Assembly: GCA_964395765.1 (NCBI GenBank)
Contig: CAYNCU010000169.1
Location: 1-9,425 of the forward strand
Direction of reading: 5' to 3'
Source: DATDPY01 sp964395765
GTDB lineage: Bacteria; Bacteroidota; Bacteroidia; Cytophagales; Cyclobacteriaceae
Length of the DNA: 9,425 nt
This document shows, in pieces, positions 1 through 6,818 of this stretch. Every line of letters begins with the position of its first letter. Position 1 is the first letter of the stretch. The notes below the pieces were generated by a model that made no database searches, had not been told where the DNA came from, and was given only the letters and a program-made list of their open reading frames with translations. Both the position numbers and the translations under genes were made by a program.

Positions 1-116
1 TTAATATTTCCAGGCTGATTGGCTATTTTGAGACTTATGCTCCGGTACAGGAAAAATTCAAGACATGGCTCAATAAAGTAGATTCTGTTATTCTTGACCA
101 GCTCCTGGATTCATGA
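1..116 (+). CDS. C-terminal end of an unidentified protein (5' end outside window)
   Basis: An open frame runs in from the left edge (codons begin at base 3) and ends at TGA 114-116. It gives 37 residues beginning NISRLIGYFETYAPV and ending LDQLLDS. The piece is polar and amphipathic with no membrane segment, consistent with a helical C-terminus of a soluble protein. I do not recognise the family. It is on the same strand as the next gene, 42 bases upstream of it, so the two could be co-transcribed. The absence of stops over the whole available length and the plausible composition favour a real gene end, but 114 bases is too short to be certain. Confidence 0.55.
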   Translation, partial: NISRLIGYFETYAPVQEKFKTWLNKVDSVILDQLLDS

Positions 117-158
117 ATTATTATCTTTAGGGTAATTTTACAGTACTTAATTTTTTTT

Positions 159-1229
159 ATGGCCCTGATTTCCAAAAAGAAAAAAATTTTCAAGGTTTCC
201 GCTCCCCTGCGTAAATATATAGAATCCTATGGGCGCGGGAAACGACTGGGAATCACTTATTCGGACCTGGCCCGGTATAATTCTTCCATACCTCTTCGCG
301 ATAAAAACGGAAAAGATACCTTATGGGAAACCGTATTTTACCACCATACGGAAGAGAAACAAATTAATGATGCCCTCCGCATGATCTATGCGATATTAAA
401 AGCAGGCGGAGATATTTCCGTTATGGAACATCTTTTCGTAGATCGTGTGGATGTATGCATTTATGGGAATACCCGCCCTTTCCGGATACGGATCATGAAC
501 CGAATCAATGACCTTTTCGATTATTACTATGTGAAAATAGCCGATGCTTCCAGGATTTACGGACTCGAACTGGAACACCTGCTTTCCCCGAATAAAATTA
601 ATTTTCTCGTCGATGGCGATACCCTGATCGAAGAACATATCCAGGGTATCCCCGGCGACGATTTCATAAAATATTATCTCAGCGATCCCCGGACCAATCA
701 ACTCCGGTTCGCTAAGGAATTTATTAAATTCAATGAACGCTGTCTGGTCCGCCTGTTGGGCGACATGCACTCCAGCAATTTTGTGATTGAAATGATTCCC
801 GATTTTGATGACCAGCATTACAGGATCAAATCGATTGATTTTGACCAGCAATCCTATGAAGGCAGGCGGGCAATATATATGCCCCAATATTACAAGCAGA
901 ATAACCCGATCATTGAACTGGGAATGAAGTTTATGAAGAAGGAAGTCGAACTGCAGTACCAGAAAGAAGAACGATCCCTGATTGCCCACAGGATCCGGTC
1001 ATCAAATATTTACCTCACTCCCTTGCTGGAAGCGATGATGGCCGACACCATTGCCATGCCTGAAAATGAGGAGAACCTAAAGCACGAGCTTGCAGACCTT
1101 TACAAGGATACAGAATTTCTGAAATGCAGGAACATGGGTGAAATAGTAAGGACCAGTCTTAAAATGGTTTTCAAACATCCGTTAAGAAAAAATCATGAAT
1201 TCGATGAGAAGAAATCGGTGGAAAGCTAA
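159..1229 (+). CDS. Orphan protein-kinase-like (APH/choline-kinase-type fold) protein, substrate unknown
   Basis: The protein has 356 residues and I do not recognise a named family. The middle looks like a compact kinase-like core. LLGDMHSSN (199-207) matches the GDxHxxN catalytic loop of aminoglycoside phosphotransferase/choline kinase-type enzymes, with D202 as candidate base and N207 as candidate metal ligand. SIDFD (225-229) fits the DFG-equivalent metal-binding strand through D227. Upstream, YYYVKIADAS (122-131) could carry the nucleotide-binding lysine K126. ELEHLL (137-142) could supply the helix-C glutamate, and EEHIQGIPGDDF (158-169) resembles the hinge. The first ~110 residues start very basic (SKKKKIFK) and are not recognised. 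The C-terminal ~115 residues are helical and charged. No signal peptide or membrane segment is seen, so it is probably cytosolic. The start at ATG 159 follows a T-rich leader without a Shine-Dalgarno site; near-consensus -7 boxes lie at 122-129 and 133-140. Whether it phosphorylates a small molecule, a lipid precursor or a protein cannot be told. Confidence 0.8.
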   Translation: MALISKKKKIFKVSAPLRKYIESYGRGKRLGITYSDLARYNSSIPLRDKNGKDTLWETVFYHHTEEKQINDALRMIYAILKAGGDISVMEHLFVDRVDVCIYGNTRPFRIRIMNRINDLFDYYYVKIADASRIYGLELEHLLSPNKINFLVDGDTLIEEHIQGIPGDDFIKYYLSDPRTNQLRFAKEFIKFNERCLVRLLGDMHSSNFVIEMIPDFDDQHYRIKSIDFDQQSYEGRRAIYMPQYYKQNNPIIELGMKFMKKEVELQYQKEERSLIAHRIRSSNIYLTPLLEAMMADTIAMPENEENLKHELADLYKDTEFLKCRNMGEIVRTSLKMVFKHPLRKNHEFDEKKSVES

Positions 1230-1231
1230 GC

Positions 1232-1257
1232 TTTGACAGGTTGATTGGTTAATTTTG
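1232..1257 (+). promoter_or_regulatory. Candidate Bacteroidota-type promoter for ribE
   Basis: TAATTTTG at 1250-1257, followed by C, is a perfect match to the Bacteroidota -7 consensus TAnnTTTG. It would start transcription near 1262 and leave a leader of about 29 bases before the ribE ATG at 1291. A TTTG, part of TTTGACA, lies at 1232-1235 as a possible -33 element. The 14-base gap between them is shorter than the usual 17-23, so the -33 assignment is doubtful. The -7 box is the stronger half of this call. Confidence 0.45.
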
Positions 1258-1290
1258 CCGGCATAAATTTTTTCATAAACCTTTACCATT

Positions 1291-1911
1291 ATGTTCACTG
1301 GAATTGTGGAAGCCATGGCCCGGGTGGTGGATATCAAATCGGAAGGAAGCAATAAAATTTTTTCCCTTGACTCCCCGATGGCCGGCGATCTGCATGTGAA
1401 CCAGAGCTTGTCCCATAACGGCGTATGTCTTACGATAACGGATATTCATGAGCCTATTTATTCAGTTACGGCAGTAGAGGAGACCCTGATCAAGTCGAAC
1501 CTGGGCGATTTAAAAAAAGGAGATTTTGTGAATCTTGAAAGGAGCATGCTTTCCGATTACCGCTTCGACGGCCATATGGTACAGGGGCATGTGGACCAGA
1601 CCGGGGTATGCTCGGGCGTTGAAACTTTGGAAGGCAGTTGGTTATTTGATTTTACATATGACTTCCGTGCCACGGGAAATATCCTGGTTGAAAAAGGCTC
1701 AATCTGCGTAAATGGCGTAAGTCTGACAGCTTTTAATTGCACGGAAGGCGGATTTCGTGTTACCATAATTCCCTTTACCTGGGAACATACCAACTTTAAA
1801 TTCATAAAAAAAGGCACAAAGGTCAACCTGGAATTTGATATTATCGGAAAATATATTCAGAAAATGTTTTCATCGGCATACCGGGATTATATAAAAAAAA
1901 ACATGAGATGA
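1291..1911 (+). CDS. ribE: Riboflavin synthase (alpha chain)
   Basis: This enzyme converts two 6,7-dimethyl-8-ribityllumazine molecules into riboflavin plus a pyrimidinedione, the last step of riboflavin synthesis, in the cytosol. The protein has 206 residues, close to the family norm of about 200-215. It starts with the diagnostic MFTGIVE, which also fixes the start codon. It has two lumazine-binding barrel repeats. The first contains SHNGVCLT (41-48), NLGDLKKGDFVNLERS (70-85) and GHMVQGHVD (94-102). The second contains GSICVNGVSLT (136-146) and KVNLEFD (177-183). Residues corresponding to the E. coli active site are present: S41, C46 (E. coli C48), H100 (H102) and D183 (D185). It has its own likely promoter upstream and a rho-independent terminator downstream, so it is probably a single-gene unit. 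Its product feeds the FMN/FAD supply, which flavoproteins such as the DHOD-like protein downstream would use; that link is inferred only. No FMN riboswitch is visible in the 61-base leader region. Confidence 0.96.
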   Translation: MFTGIVEAMARVVDIKSEGSNKIFSLDSPMAGDLHVNQSLSHNGVCLTITDIHEPIYSVTAVEETLIKSNLGDLKKGDFVNLERSMLSDYRFDGHMVQGHVDQTGVCSGVETLEGSWLFDFTYDFRATGNILVEKGSICVNGVSLTAFNCTEGGFRVTIIPFTWEHTNFKFIKKGTKVNLEFDIIGKYIQKMFSSAYRDYIKKNMR

Positions 1912-1980
1912 ATCACTTTTCAAGGCATATATCCTGATAATTTTTCAACAGAATTTATTTTTTGGATGATTTTTTTACTG

Positions 1981-2014
1981 ACACCGGGTTCTCTGAATCC
2001 CGGGGTGGTTTTTT
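1981..2014 (+). terminator. Rho-independent terminator after ribE
   Basis: CCGGGTT (1984-1990) pairs with AA-T-CCCGG (1996-2003) around the loop CTCTG, with one bulged T. An alternative pairing extends outward with CACC against GGTG. A run of six T follows at 2009-2014. It lies 70 bases after the ribE stop, and no further gene is seen between 1912 and the nifJ start. It should therefore isolate ribE from nifJ. Confidence 0.8.
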
Positions 2015-2030
2015 AATAATTGAAACTGAT

Positions 2031-2053
2031 CTATGTCAACTTTTTTGACATAG
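2031..2053. promoter_or_regulatory. Perfect 9-bp inverted repeat, candidate operator upstream of nifJ
   Basis: The arms CTATGTCAA (2031-2039) and TTGACATAG (2045-2053) are exact reverse complements separated by five bases (CTTTT). The symmetry, the ~20-bp size and the position 79 bases before the nifJ ATG suit a dimeric transcription factor. The inner TGTCA/TGACA half-sites resemble those of CRP/FNR-type regulators, but I cannot assign a family. No T-tract follows the right arm, so it does not read as a terminator in either direction. The right arm contains the TTTGACA that might serve as the upstream promoter element, so binding here could block transcription. Confidence 0.55.
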
Positions 2054-2069
2054 GTGCCGGGTATCTTTA
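2044..2069 (+). promoter_or_regulatory. Weak candidate promoter for the nifJ unit
   Basis: TTTGACA (2044-2050) is followed after 11 bases by TATCTTTA (2062-2069), one mismatch from TAnnTTTG. This is the same arrangement and spacing as in the ribE upstream region. It would give a leader of roughly 55-60 bases. A second near-consensus -7 box, TTAATTTG at 2085-2092, is an alternative but has no -33 partner. A promoter must exist between the ribE terminator and 2133; which box is used is uncertain. Confidence 0.3.
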
Positions 2070-2132
2070 CCATTCGTTATTTGCTTAATTTGTTTATTTC
2101 TACTGATTAATTAAATATTTTTTACGTTTCCA

Positions 2133-5100
2133 ATGAAAGATAAAATTTATATAACTATTGACGGAAATGAGGCTGCAGCCTATGTAGCTTACCGGGTAAA
2201 CGAAGTTTGTGCCATTTATCCTATCACTCCTTCTTCCAACATGGGAGAATGGGCCGATGAATGGTCATCAAAAGGAATTAAAAACATTTGGGGTGATGTG
2301 CCTTCCGTTGTTGAAATGCAAAGTGAAGGCGGTGCTGCCGGGGCTGTTCACGGTTCTCTGCAGGCCGGGGCGTTAACAACCACTTTTACCGCTTCGCAGG
2401 GATTACTCCTGAAAATCCCCAACATGTTTAAAATCGCTGGTGAACTTACCTCCACAGTCTTTAATATTTCAGCCCGTACGATTGCAACGCATGCGTTATC
2501 AATTTTCGGGGATCACAGTGATGTTATGGCGGCTAGAACCACAGGATTTGCTTTTCTGGCAGCAGGTTCCGTACAGGAAGTAATGGATTTCGGCCTGATC
2601 GCCCAGGCTTCCACGCTGGAATCCAGGGTGCCTTTCGTTCATTTTTTTGACGGATTCAGAACATCCCATGAAGTTTCAAAAATTGAAGTGATACCGGATG
2701 AAACAATGAAGGAAATGATCAATTTGGATCTTGTTAAAGCCCACCGGGAAAGGGCGCTATCCCCCGATCATCCTTTTATCCGCGGTACAGCACAGAACCC
2801 GGATGTATTTTTCCAGAACAGGGAAACAGTAAACCAGTTTTATGAAAAATGTCCCGACATCGTTCAGGCCAATATGGATAAACTGGCAAAGCTCACCGGC
2901 CGTCAATATAAATTATTCGAATACCACGGCCACCCGGAAGCCGAGCGGATCGTGATGTTAATGGCATCTTCTACGGAAACTGCAGACGAAACTGTTGAGT
3001 ACCTTGTTAATTCCGGGGAAAAAGTCGGCGTTATCAAAGTACGCCTGTACAGACCTTTCGATATTAAAAGATTCATGGAAGCCATTCCGTCAACGGTTAA
3101 AGGAATTGCTGTTCTGGACCGGACCAAAGAACCCGGAGCAACAGGCGAACCGCTTTACCAGGACATTATCAATGCCCTTAATGAAGGACTGGCGGAAGGA
3201 TATGGAAAATTAAAATCATTCCCGAAAGTCGTCGGCGGAAGGTATGGGCTCTCTTCAAAAGAATTTACTCCCAGTATGGTAAAAGCCGTTCTGGATAACC
3301 TTAAGGAATCAAAACCCAAGAATCATTTTACGGTGGGGATCAATGACGATGTGACCCATACCAGCCTGGATTATGATCCTGAATTTGATATTGAATCCAA
3401 GGATGTGATCAGGGCTATGTTCTTCGGTCTCGGATCCGACGGAACAGTAGGGGCTAATAAAAATTCAATTAAGATCATCGGGGAGAACACTCCCAATTAT
3501 GCGCAGGGATATTTTGTTTATGATTCCAGGAAAGCCGGAACCATGACGACCTCCCACCTGCGATTCGGTCCACGGCAGATAAAAGCTCCATACCTCATCC
3601 ATAAAGCAAATTTTGTCGCTTGTCATCAATCGGTTTTTCTTGAAAAATACGATATGGTTAAATACCTGGTACCTGGCGGCGTGTTCCTGATCAATTCACC
3701 TTTTAATGGGGAGGAAGTATGGAATTATATCCCGATACAGATTCAGAATGAGATTATCCGGAAAAAGATAAGGGTTTATAATATCGATGCCCAGAAGGTG
3801 GCGGAAGACAGCGGAATGGGACGCAGGATTAATACGGTAATGCAGGTTTGTTTCTTCGCGATATCCGGTATACTTCCCTTTGAAGAAGCGATTACCGCTA
3901 TCAAGGCGTCTATTAAAAAAACCTATGGTAAAAAAGGTGATACTATCGTTAACATGAACCTTCAGGCGGTCGATCATTCCCTTTCACATATGAAGGAAAT
4001 AAAGGTTCCTGCCTCCCCGGTGGGTGGCCTTAAGCTCAAGCCCCCGGTTCCTGAGAATTCACCTGAATTCATTAAAAATGTACTGGGTAAAATTATCGCC
4101 GGCGAAGGAGATGACCTGCCGGTAAGCGCCTTCCCGAATGACGGAACCTATCCCAGCGGATCCACGCAATACGAAAAGCGAAACATAGCCTTGCAGATCC
4201 CGGTGTGGGATGAGGAAACATGTATTCAATGCGGCAAATGCCCGATGGTTTGTCCCCACGGTACCATACGGATAAAAGTGTATGATGAAAAATATCTTAA
4301 GGATGCGCCGAAAGCATTTAAATCTTTCGAACCGCGAGACAAGGAATTCAAGAACGGGATGAAATATACCATCCAGGTTGCACCTGAGGACTGCACGGGC
4401 TGCGGTGTTTGCGTTGAGGTTTGCCCGGCTAAAAATAAATTCGATAAGAGTAAAAAGGCACTTTACCTGGAACCGCAACTACCTCTGCGGGCACAGGAAG
4501 CCGAAAACTGGGATTATTTCCTGTCGATTCCTGATCTGGATAGAAGTAAATATGATATAGATAAAATACGTACCCAGCAGATACAACAACCATTATTTCA
4601 GTTCTCGGGAGCCTGCTCAGGTTGTGGCGAAACCCCTTATGTGAAGCTGGTATCGCAGCTATACGGGGATCGCTCAATCATCGCCAATGCCACAGGCTGT
4701 TCTTCGATCTATGGCGGCAATCTCCCTACAACCCCGTGGGCAACGAACAAGGACGGCCGCGGCCCCGCCTGGTCAAATTCACTGTTTGAGGATAATGCAG
4801 AATTCGGCCTTGGCTTCCGTATGGCTATTGATAAACAGAAGGTAATCGCTGAAACGGCACTTAAGGAATTGGCGGGCGAAGTTGGTGAAGATCTGGTTAC
4901 CGCTATTCTGGCTGCCCGCCAGATTGATGAATCGGAAATTTTTGAACAGCGAGAAAGGGTTAATCAATTAAAGGAAAAACTTAAAAAAGTTAAATCCCCG
5001 CTGGGCACAAGATTACTTTCGGTAGCCGATTACCTGGTGAAAAAATCAGTATGGATTATCGGAGGTGACGGCTGGGCTTACGATATAGGATATGGAGGAC

Positions 5101-5720
5101 TGGATCATGTACTGGCATCAGGGAAGAATGTAAATGTGCTCGTGCTGGATACTGAGGTTTATTCCAATACCGGTGGCCAGACTTCAAAGGCTACCCCGTT
5201 AAGCGCCATTGCCAAGTTTTCCGCAAGCGGAAAATCCACATTCAAAAAAGATCTTGGAATGATGGCGATGGCTTATGAAACGGTTTATGTGGCAACTGTT
5301 GCGATGGGAGCCAAGGATGAACAAACCCTGAAAGCTTTTATTGAGGCTGAAAAATTCGAAGGGCCTTCCATTATCATTGCCTATGCCCATTGTATAGCAC
5401 ACGGAATTGACATGGATGCCCCACTGAAAAATCAGAAGGCTGCAGTTGATTCCGGGCAGTGGATTTTATACCGGTACAACCCGGATAATGTAAAAGAGGG
5501 AAAGAATCCTTTAACGCTGGATTCGAGACCCCGCATGGGAATGCCGGTAGCCGATTACATGGAGATGGAAACCCGTTTCAAAATGCTTACGAAAACAAAA
5601 CCGGAACTAGCCCGCGAATATTATAAAATGGCGCAGGACCGGGTTAATAAAAGGTATAAATATTTCAAATACCTGGCCGACCGGTCTGTCGAGGATGCAA
5701 TTAATCAACAAAATTCATAA
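2133..5720 (+). CDS. nifJ: Pyruvate:ferredoxin (flavodoxin) oxidoreductase, single-chain
   Basis: The enzyme oxidises pyruvate with CoA to acetyl-CoA and CO2, passing two electrons to ferredoxin or flavodoxin; it can run in reverse as pyruvate synthase. The protein has 1195 residues, the usual size for the fused homodimeric type, and is colinear with the Desulfovibrio africanus enzyme as I recall it. Domain I holds YPITPSS (29-35, T32), E65 in EMQSEGGAAG and R115 in SARTIATHALS, the pyruvate/thiamine pocket. A gamma-type domain begins near FGLGSDGTVGAN (431-442). A two-cluster ferredoxin domain has C697, C700, C703, C707 and C754, C757, C760, C764. The thiamine-diphosphate domain has CSGC (C828, C831), C856 and C1087 for the proximal 4Fe-4S cluster, and GDGWAYDIGYGG (978-989) to N1012 for Mg-thiamine diphosphate. 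The C-terminus ends soon after the core, without the oxygen-protective extension of D. africanus, so an oxygen-sensitive enzyme is expected. The start follows an A/T leader without a Shine-Dalgarno site. The next gene follows after 22 bases, implying co-transcription. Confidence 0.97.
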   Translation: MKDKIYITIDGNEAAAYVAYRVNEVCAIYPITPSSNMGEWADEWSSKGIKNIWGDVPSVVEMQSEGGAAGAVHGSLQAGALTTTFTASQGLLLKIPNMFKIAGELTSTVFNISARTIATHALSIFGDHSDVMAARTTGFAFLAAGSVQEVMDFGLIAQASTLESRVPFVHFFDGFRTSHEVSKIEVIPDETMKEMINLDLVKAHRERALSPDHPFIRGTAQNPDVFFQNRETVNQFYEKCPDIVQANMDKLAKLTGRQYKLFEYHGHPEAERIVMLMASSTETADETVEYLVNSGEKVGVIKVRLYRPFDIKRFMEAIPSTVKGIAVLDRTKEPGATGEPLYQDIINALNEGLAEGYGKLKSFPKVVGGRYGLSSKEFTPSMVKAVLDNLKESKPKNHFTVGINDDVTHTSLDYDPEFDIESKDVIRAMFFGLGSDGTVGANKNSIKIIGENTPNYAQGYFVYDSRKAGTMTTSHLRFGPRQIKAPYLIHKANFVACHQSVFLEKYDMVKYLVPGGVFLINSPFNGEEVWNYIPIQIQNEIIRKKIRVYNIDAQKVAEDSGMGRRINTVMQVCFFAISGILPFEEAITAIKASIKKTYGKKGDTIVNMNLQAVDHSLSHMKEIKVPASPVGGLKLKPPVPENSPEFIKNVLGKIIAGEGDDLPVSAFPNDGTYPSGSTQYEKRNIALQIPVWDEETCIQCGKCPMVCPHGTIRIKVYDEKYLKDAPKAFKSFEPRDKEFKNGMKYTIQVAPEDCTGCGVCVEVCPAKNKFDKSKKALYLEPQLPLRAQEAENWDYFLSIPDLDRSKYDIDKIRTQQIQQPLFQFSGACSGCGETPYVKLVSQLYGDRSIIANATGCSSIYGGNLPTTPWATNKDGRGPAWSNSLFEDNAEFGLGFRMAIDKQKVIAETALKELAGEVGEDLVTAILAARQIDESEIFEQRERVNQLKEKLKKVKSPLGTRLLSVADYLVKKSVWIIGGDGWAYDIGYGGLDHVLASGKNVNVLVLDTEVYSNTGGQTSKATPLSAIAKFSASGKSTFKKDLGMMAMAYETVYVATVAMGAKDEQTLKAFIEAEKFEGPSIIIAYAHCIAHGIDMDAPLKNQKAAVDSGQWILYRYNPDNVKEGKNPLTLDSRPRMGMPVADYMEMETRFKMLTKTKPELAREYYKMAQDRVNKRYKYFKYLADRSVEDAINQQNS

Positions 5721-5742
5721 ATTATAATAAAATTTCTCAACA

Positions 5743-6735
5743 ATGGATCTCAAGACGAAATATATGGGCATGACACTCAGGTCTCCTTTAGTAGTGTCTG
5801 CCTCCCCTCTTTCGGAATATATCCAGAATATAAAAATGATGGAGGATGCCGGAGCGGGAGCCGTGGTTCTGTATTCATTATTTGAAGAACAGATCCGCCT
5901 GGAACAGCATGAGCTGCATTTCCATACGACCCACGGAACGGAAACTTATGCCGAATCCCTTTCCTATTTTCCTGACATGGATGAATACAAAATGGGACCG
6001 GAAGAATACCTTAATCATATCCGGAAGGCAAAGGAAACGGTAAAGATTCCTGTTATTGCCAGCCTTAACGGCAGTACCCTCGGCGGGTGGACGGAATATG
6101 CAAAGGAAATGGAAAAAGCAGGTGCCGATGCCATTGAACTGAATGTTTATTACATTCCTACGGATATGGAATTGTCGGGAGCTAACGTAGAACAAACTTA
6201 CATTGATATTCTCCGTTCGGTTAAATCTTCAGTGGATATCCCGGTTGCCATCAAGTTGAGCCCTTATTTTTCAAATATGGCCAATATGGCCAGGAGACTG
6301 GATGACGCCGGCGCCAATGCACTGGTATTGTTCAATCGATTCTATCAGCCCGATATTGACCTGGAAGAATTTGAAGTAACACCCAATGTGCAGCTCAGTA
6401 CTTCTACGGCCCAAAGGCTTCCGATGCGTTGGATCGCTATTCTGAAAGACAGGATCGCGGCAGATCTGGCCGCTACCAGCGGAGTTCATACCGGCCTTGA
6501 TGCCGTAAAAATGCTTCTCGTTGGGGCCAATGTGGTCATGATGTGTTCGGCCTTGCTGAAACACGGGATTTTCCATTTACAGAATGTTGAAAAACACATG
6601 ATCGAATGGATGGAAAAAAATGGCTATGAAAGCGTTGAAGAAATGACCGGTATCATGAGCCAGCAAAAGACCCCGGATCCCGGTACTTTCGAAAGGGCCC
6701 AATACATGAAGGCTTTGACTTATTATAAACTATAA
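5743..6735 (+). CDS. Dihydroorotate-dehydrogenase-like flavoprotein, probably not a true PyrD
   Basis: The protein has 330 residues with a class-1-like dihydroorotate dehydrogenase TIM barrel. The family features are MTLRSPLVVSASPLS (10-24), VIASLNGST near 103-111, IELN (131-134), AIKLSP (169-174, K171), SGVHTGLDAVKMLLVGAN (246-263) and the phosphate-loop-like VVMMCSALLKHG after it. These suggest FMN binding. True class 1 enzymes carry NLSCPN or similar at the substrate loop, with Cys as catalytic base. Here the segment reads NVYYIPTD (134-141), so both the Ser/Cys positions and the orotate-binding asparagine are changed. Dihydroorotate oxidation is therefore unlikely and the pyrD symbol is avoided. 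No Fe-S motif is present. It begins 22 bases after nifJ and is followed by a terminator, so it very likely shares the nifJ transcript. From memory, DHOD-like proteins next to nifJ recur in other bacteria, which would argue for a job linked to ferredoxin or pyruvate metabolism. The actual reaction is unknown. Confidence 0.9.
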   Translation: MDLKTKYMGMTLRSPLVVSASPLSEYIQNIKMMEDAGAGAVVLYSLFEEQIRLEQHELHFHTTHGTETYAESLSYFPDMDEYKMGPEEYLNHIRKAKETVKIPVIASLNGSTLGGWTEYAKEMEKAGADAIELNVYYIPTDMELSGANVEQTYIDILRSVKSSVDIPVAIKLSPYFSNMANMARRLDDAGANALVLFNRFYQPDIDLEEFEVTPNVQLSTSTAQRLPMRWIAILKDRIAADLAATSGVHTGLDAVKMLLVGANVVMMCSALLKHGIFHLQNVEKHMIEWMEKNGYESVEEMTGIMSQQKTPDPGTFERAQYMKALTYYKL

Positions 6736-6753
6736 AGTAACACTGATGATAAT

Positions 6754-6801
6754 AAAAAGAGCACCCTATAACCAGCTAAAAGGAAGAAGTGCTCTTTTTT
6801 T
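6754..6801 (+). terminator. Strong hairpin with T-tract between the nifJ unit and korA
   Basis: AAAAAGAGCAC (6754-6764) is perfectly complementary to GTGCTCTTTTT (6789-6799), giving an 11-bp stem whose T-tract runs on to 6801. The A-tract on the left arm means it could also terminate transcription from the other strand. The 24-base loop is longer than typical. It starts 19 bases after the DHOD-like stop and ends only 17 bases before the korA ATG. There is almost no room for a korA promoter downstream of it, so it may work as a partial terminator or as a leader hairpin of korA. Confidence 0.8.
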
Positions 6802-6818
6802 ATTGTAATTAATAAACA

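Noticed and set aside
396..989. 197-codon open frame on the - strand
   Set aside because: It lies wholly inside the kinase-like gene on the other strand, has no recognisable motif, and its composition mirrors the sense codons. Treated as a shadow frame.
1230..1290. Possible FMN riboswitch before ribE
   Set aside because: The intergenic region is only 61 bases, far shorter than the multi-helix FMN aptamer, and no matching conserved segments or stems are visible.
2045..2050. E. coli-type -35 box TTGACA
   Set aside because: No TATAAT-like box lies about 17 bases downstream, and the window otherwise shows Bacteroidota signals; the match is explained by the right arm of the inverted repeat.
4059..4478. 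139-codon open frame on the - strand inside nifJ
   Set aside because: The sense frame here encodes the conserved linker and ferredoxin domain with all eight cysteines; the reverse frame shows no family signature.
6274..6291. Tandem 9-base repeat AATATGGCC x2
   Set aside because: It lies in frame within the DHOD-like gene and simply encodes a repeated Asn-Met-Ala in a helix; only two copies, no sign of a functional repeat.
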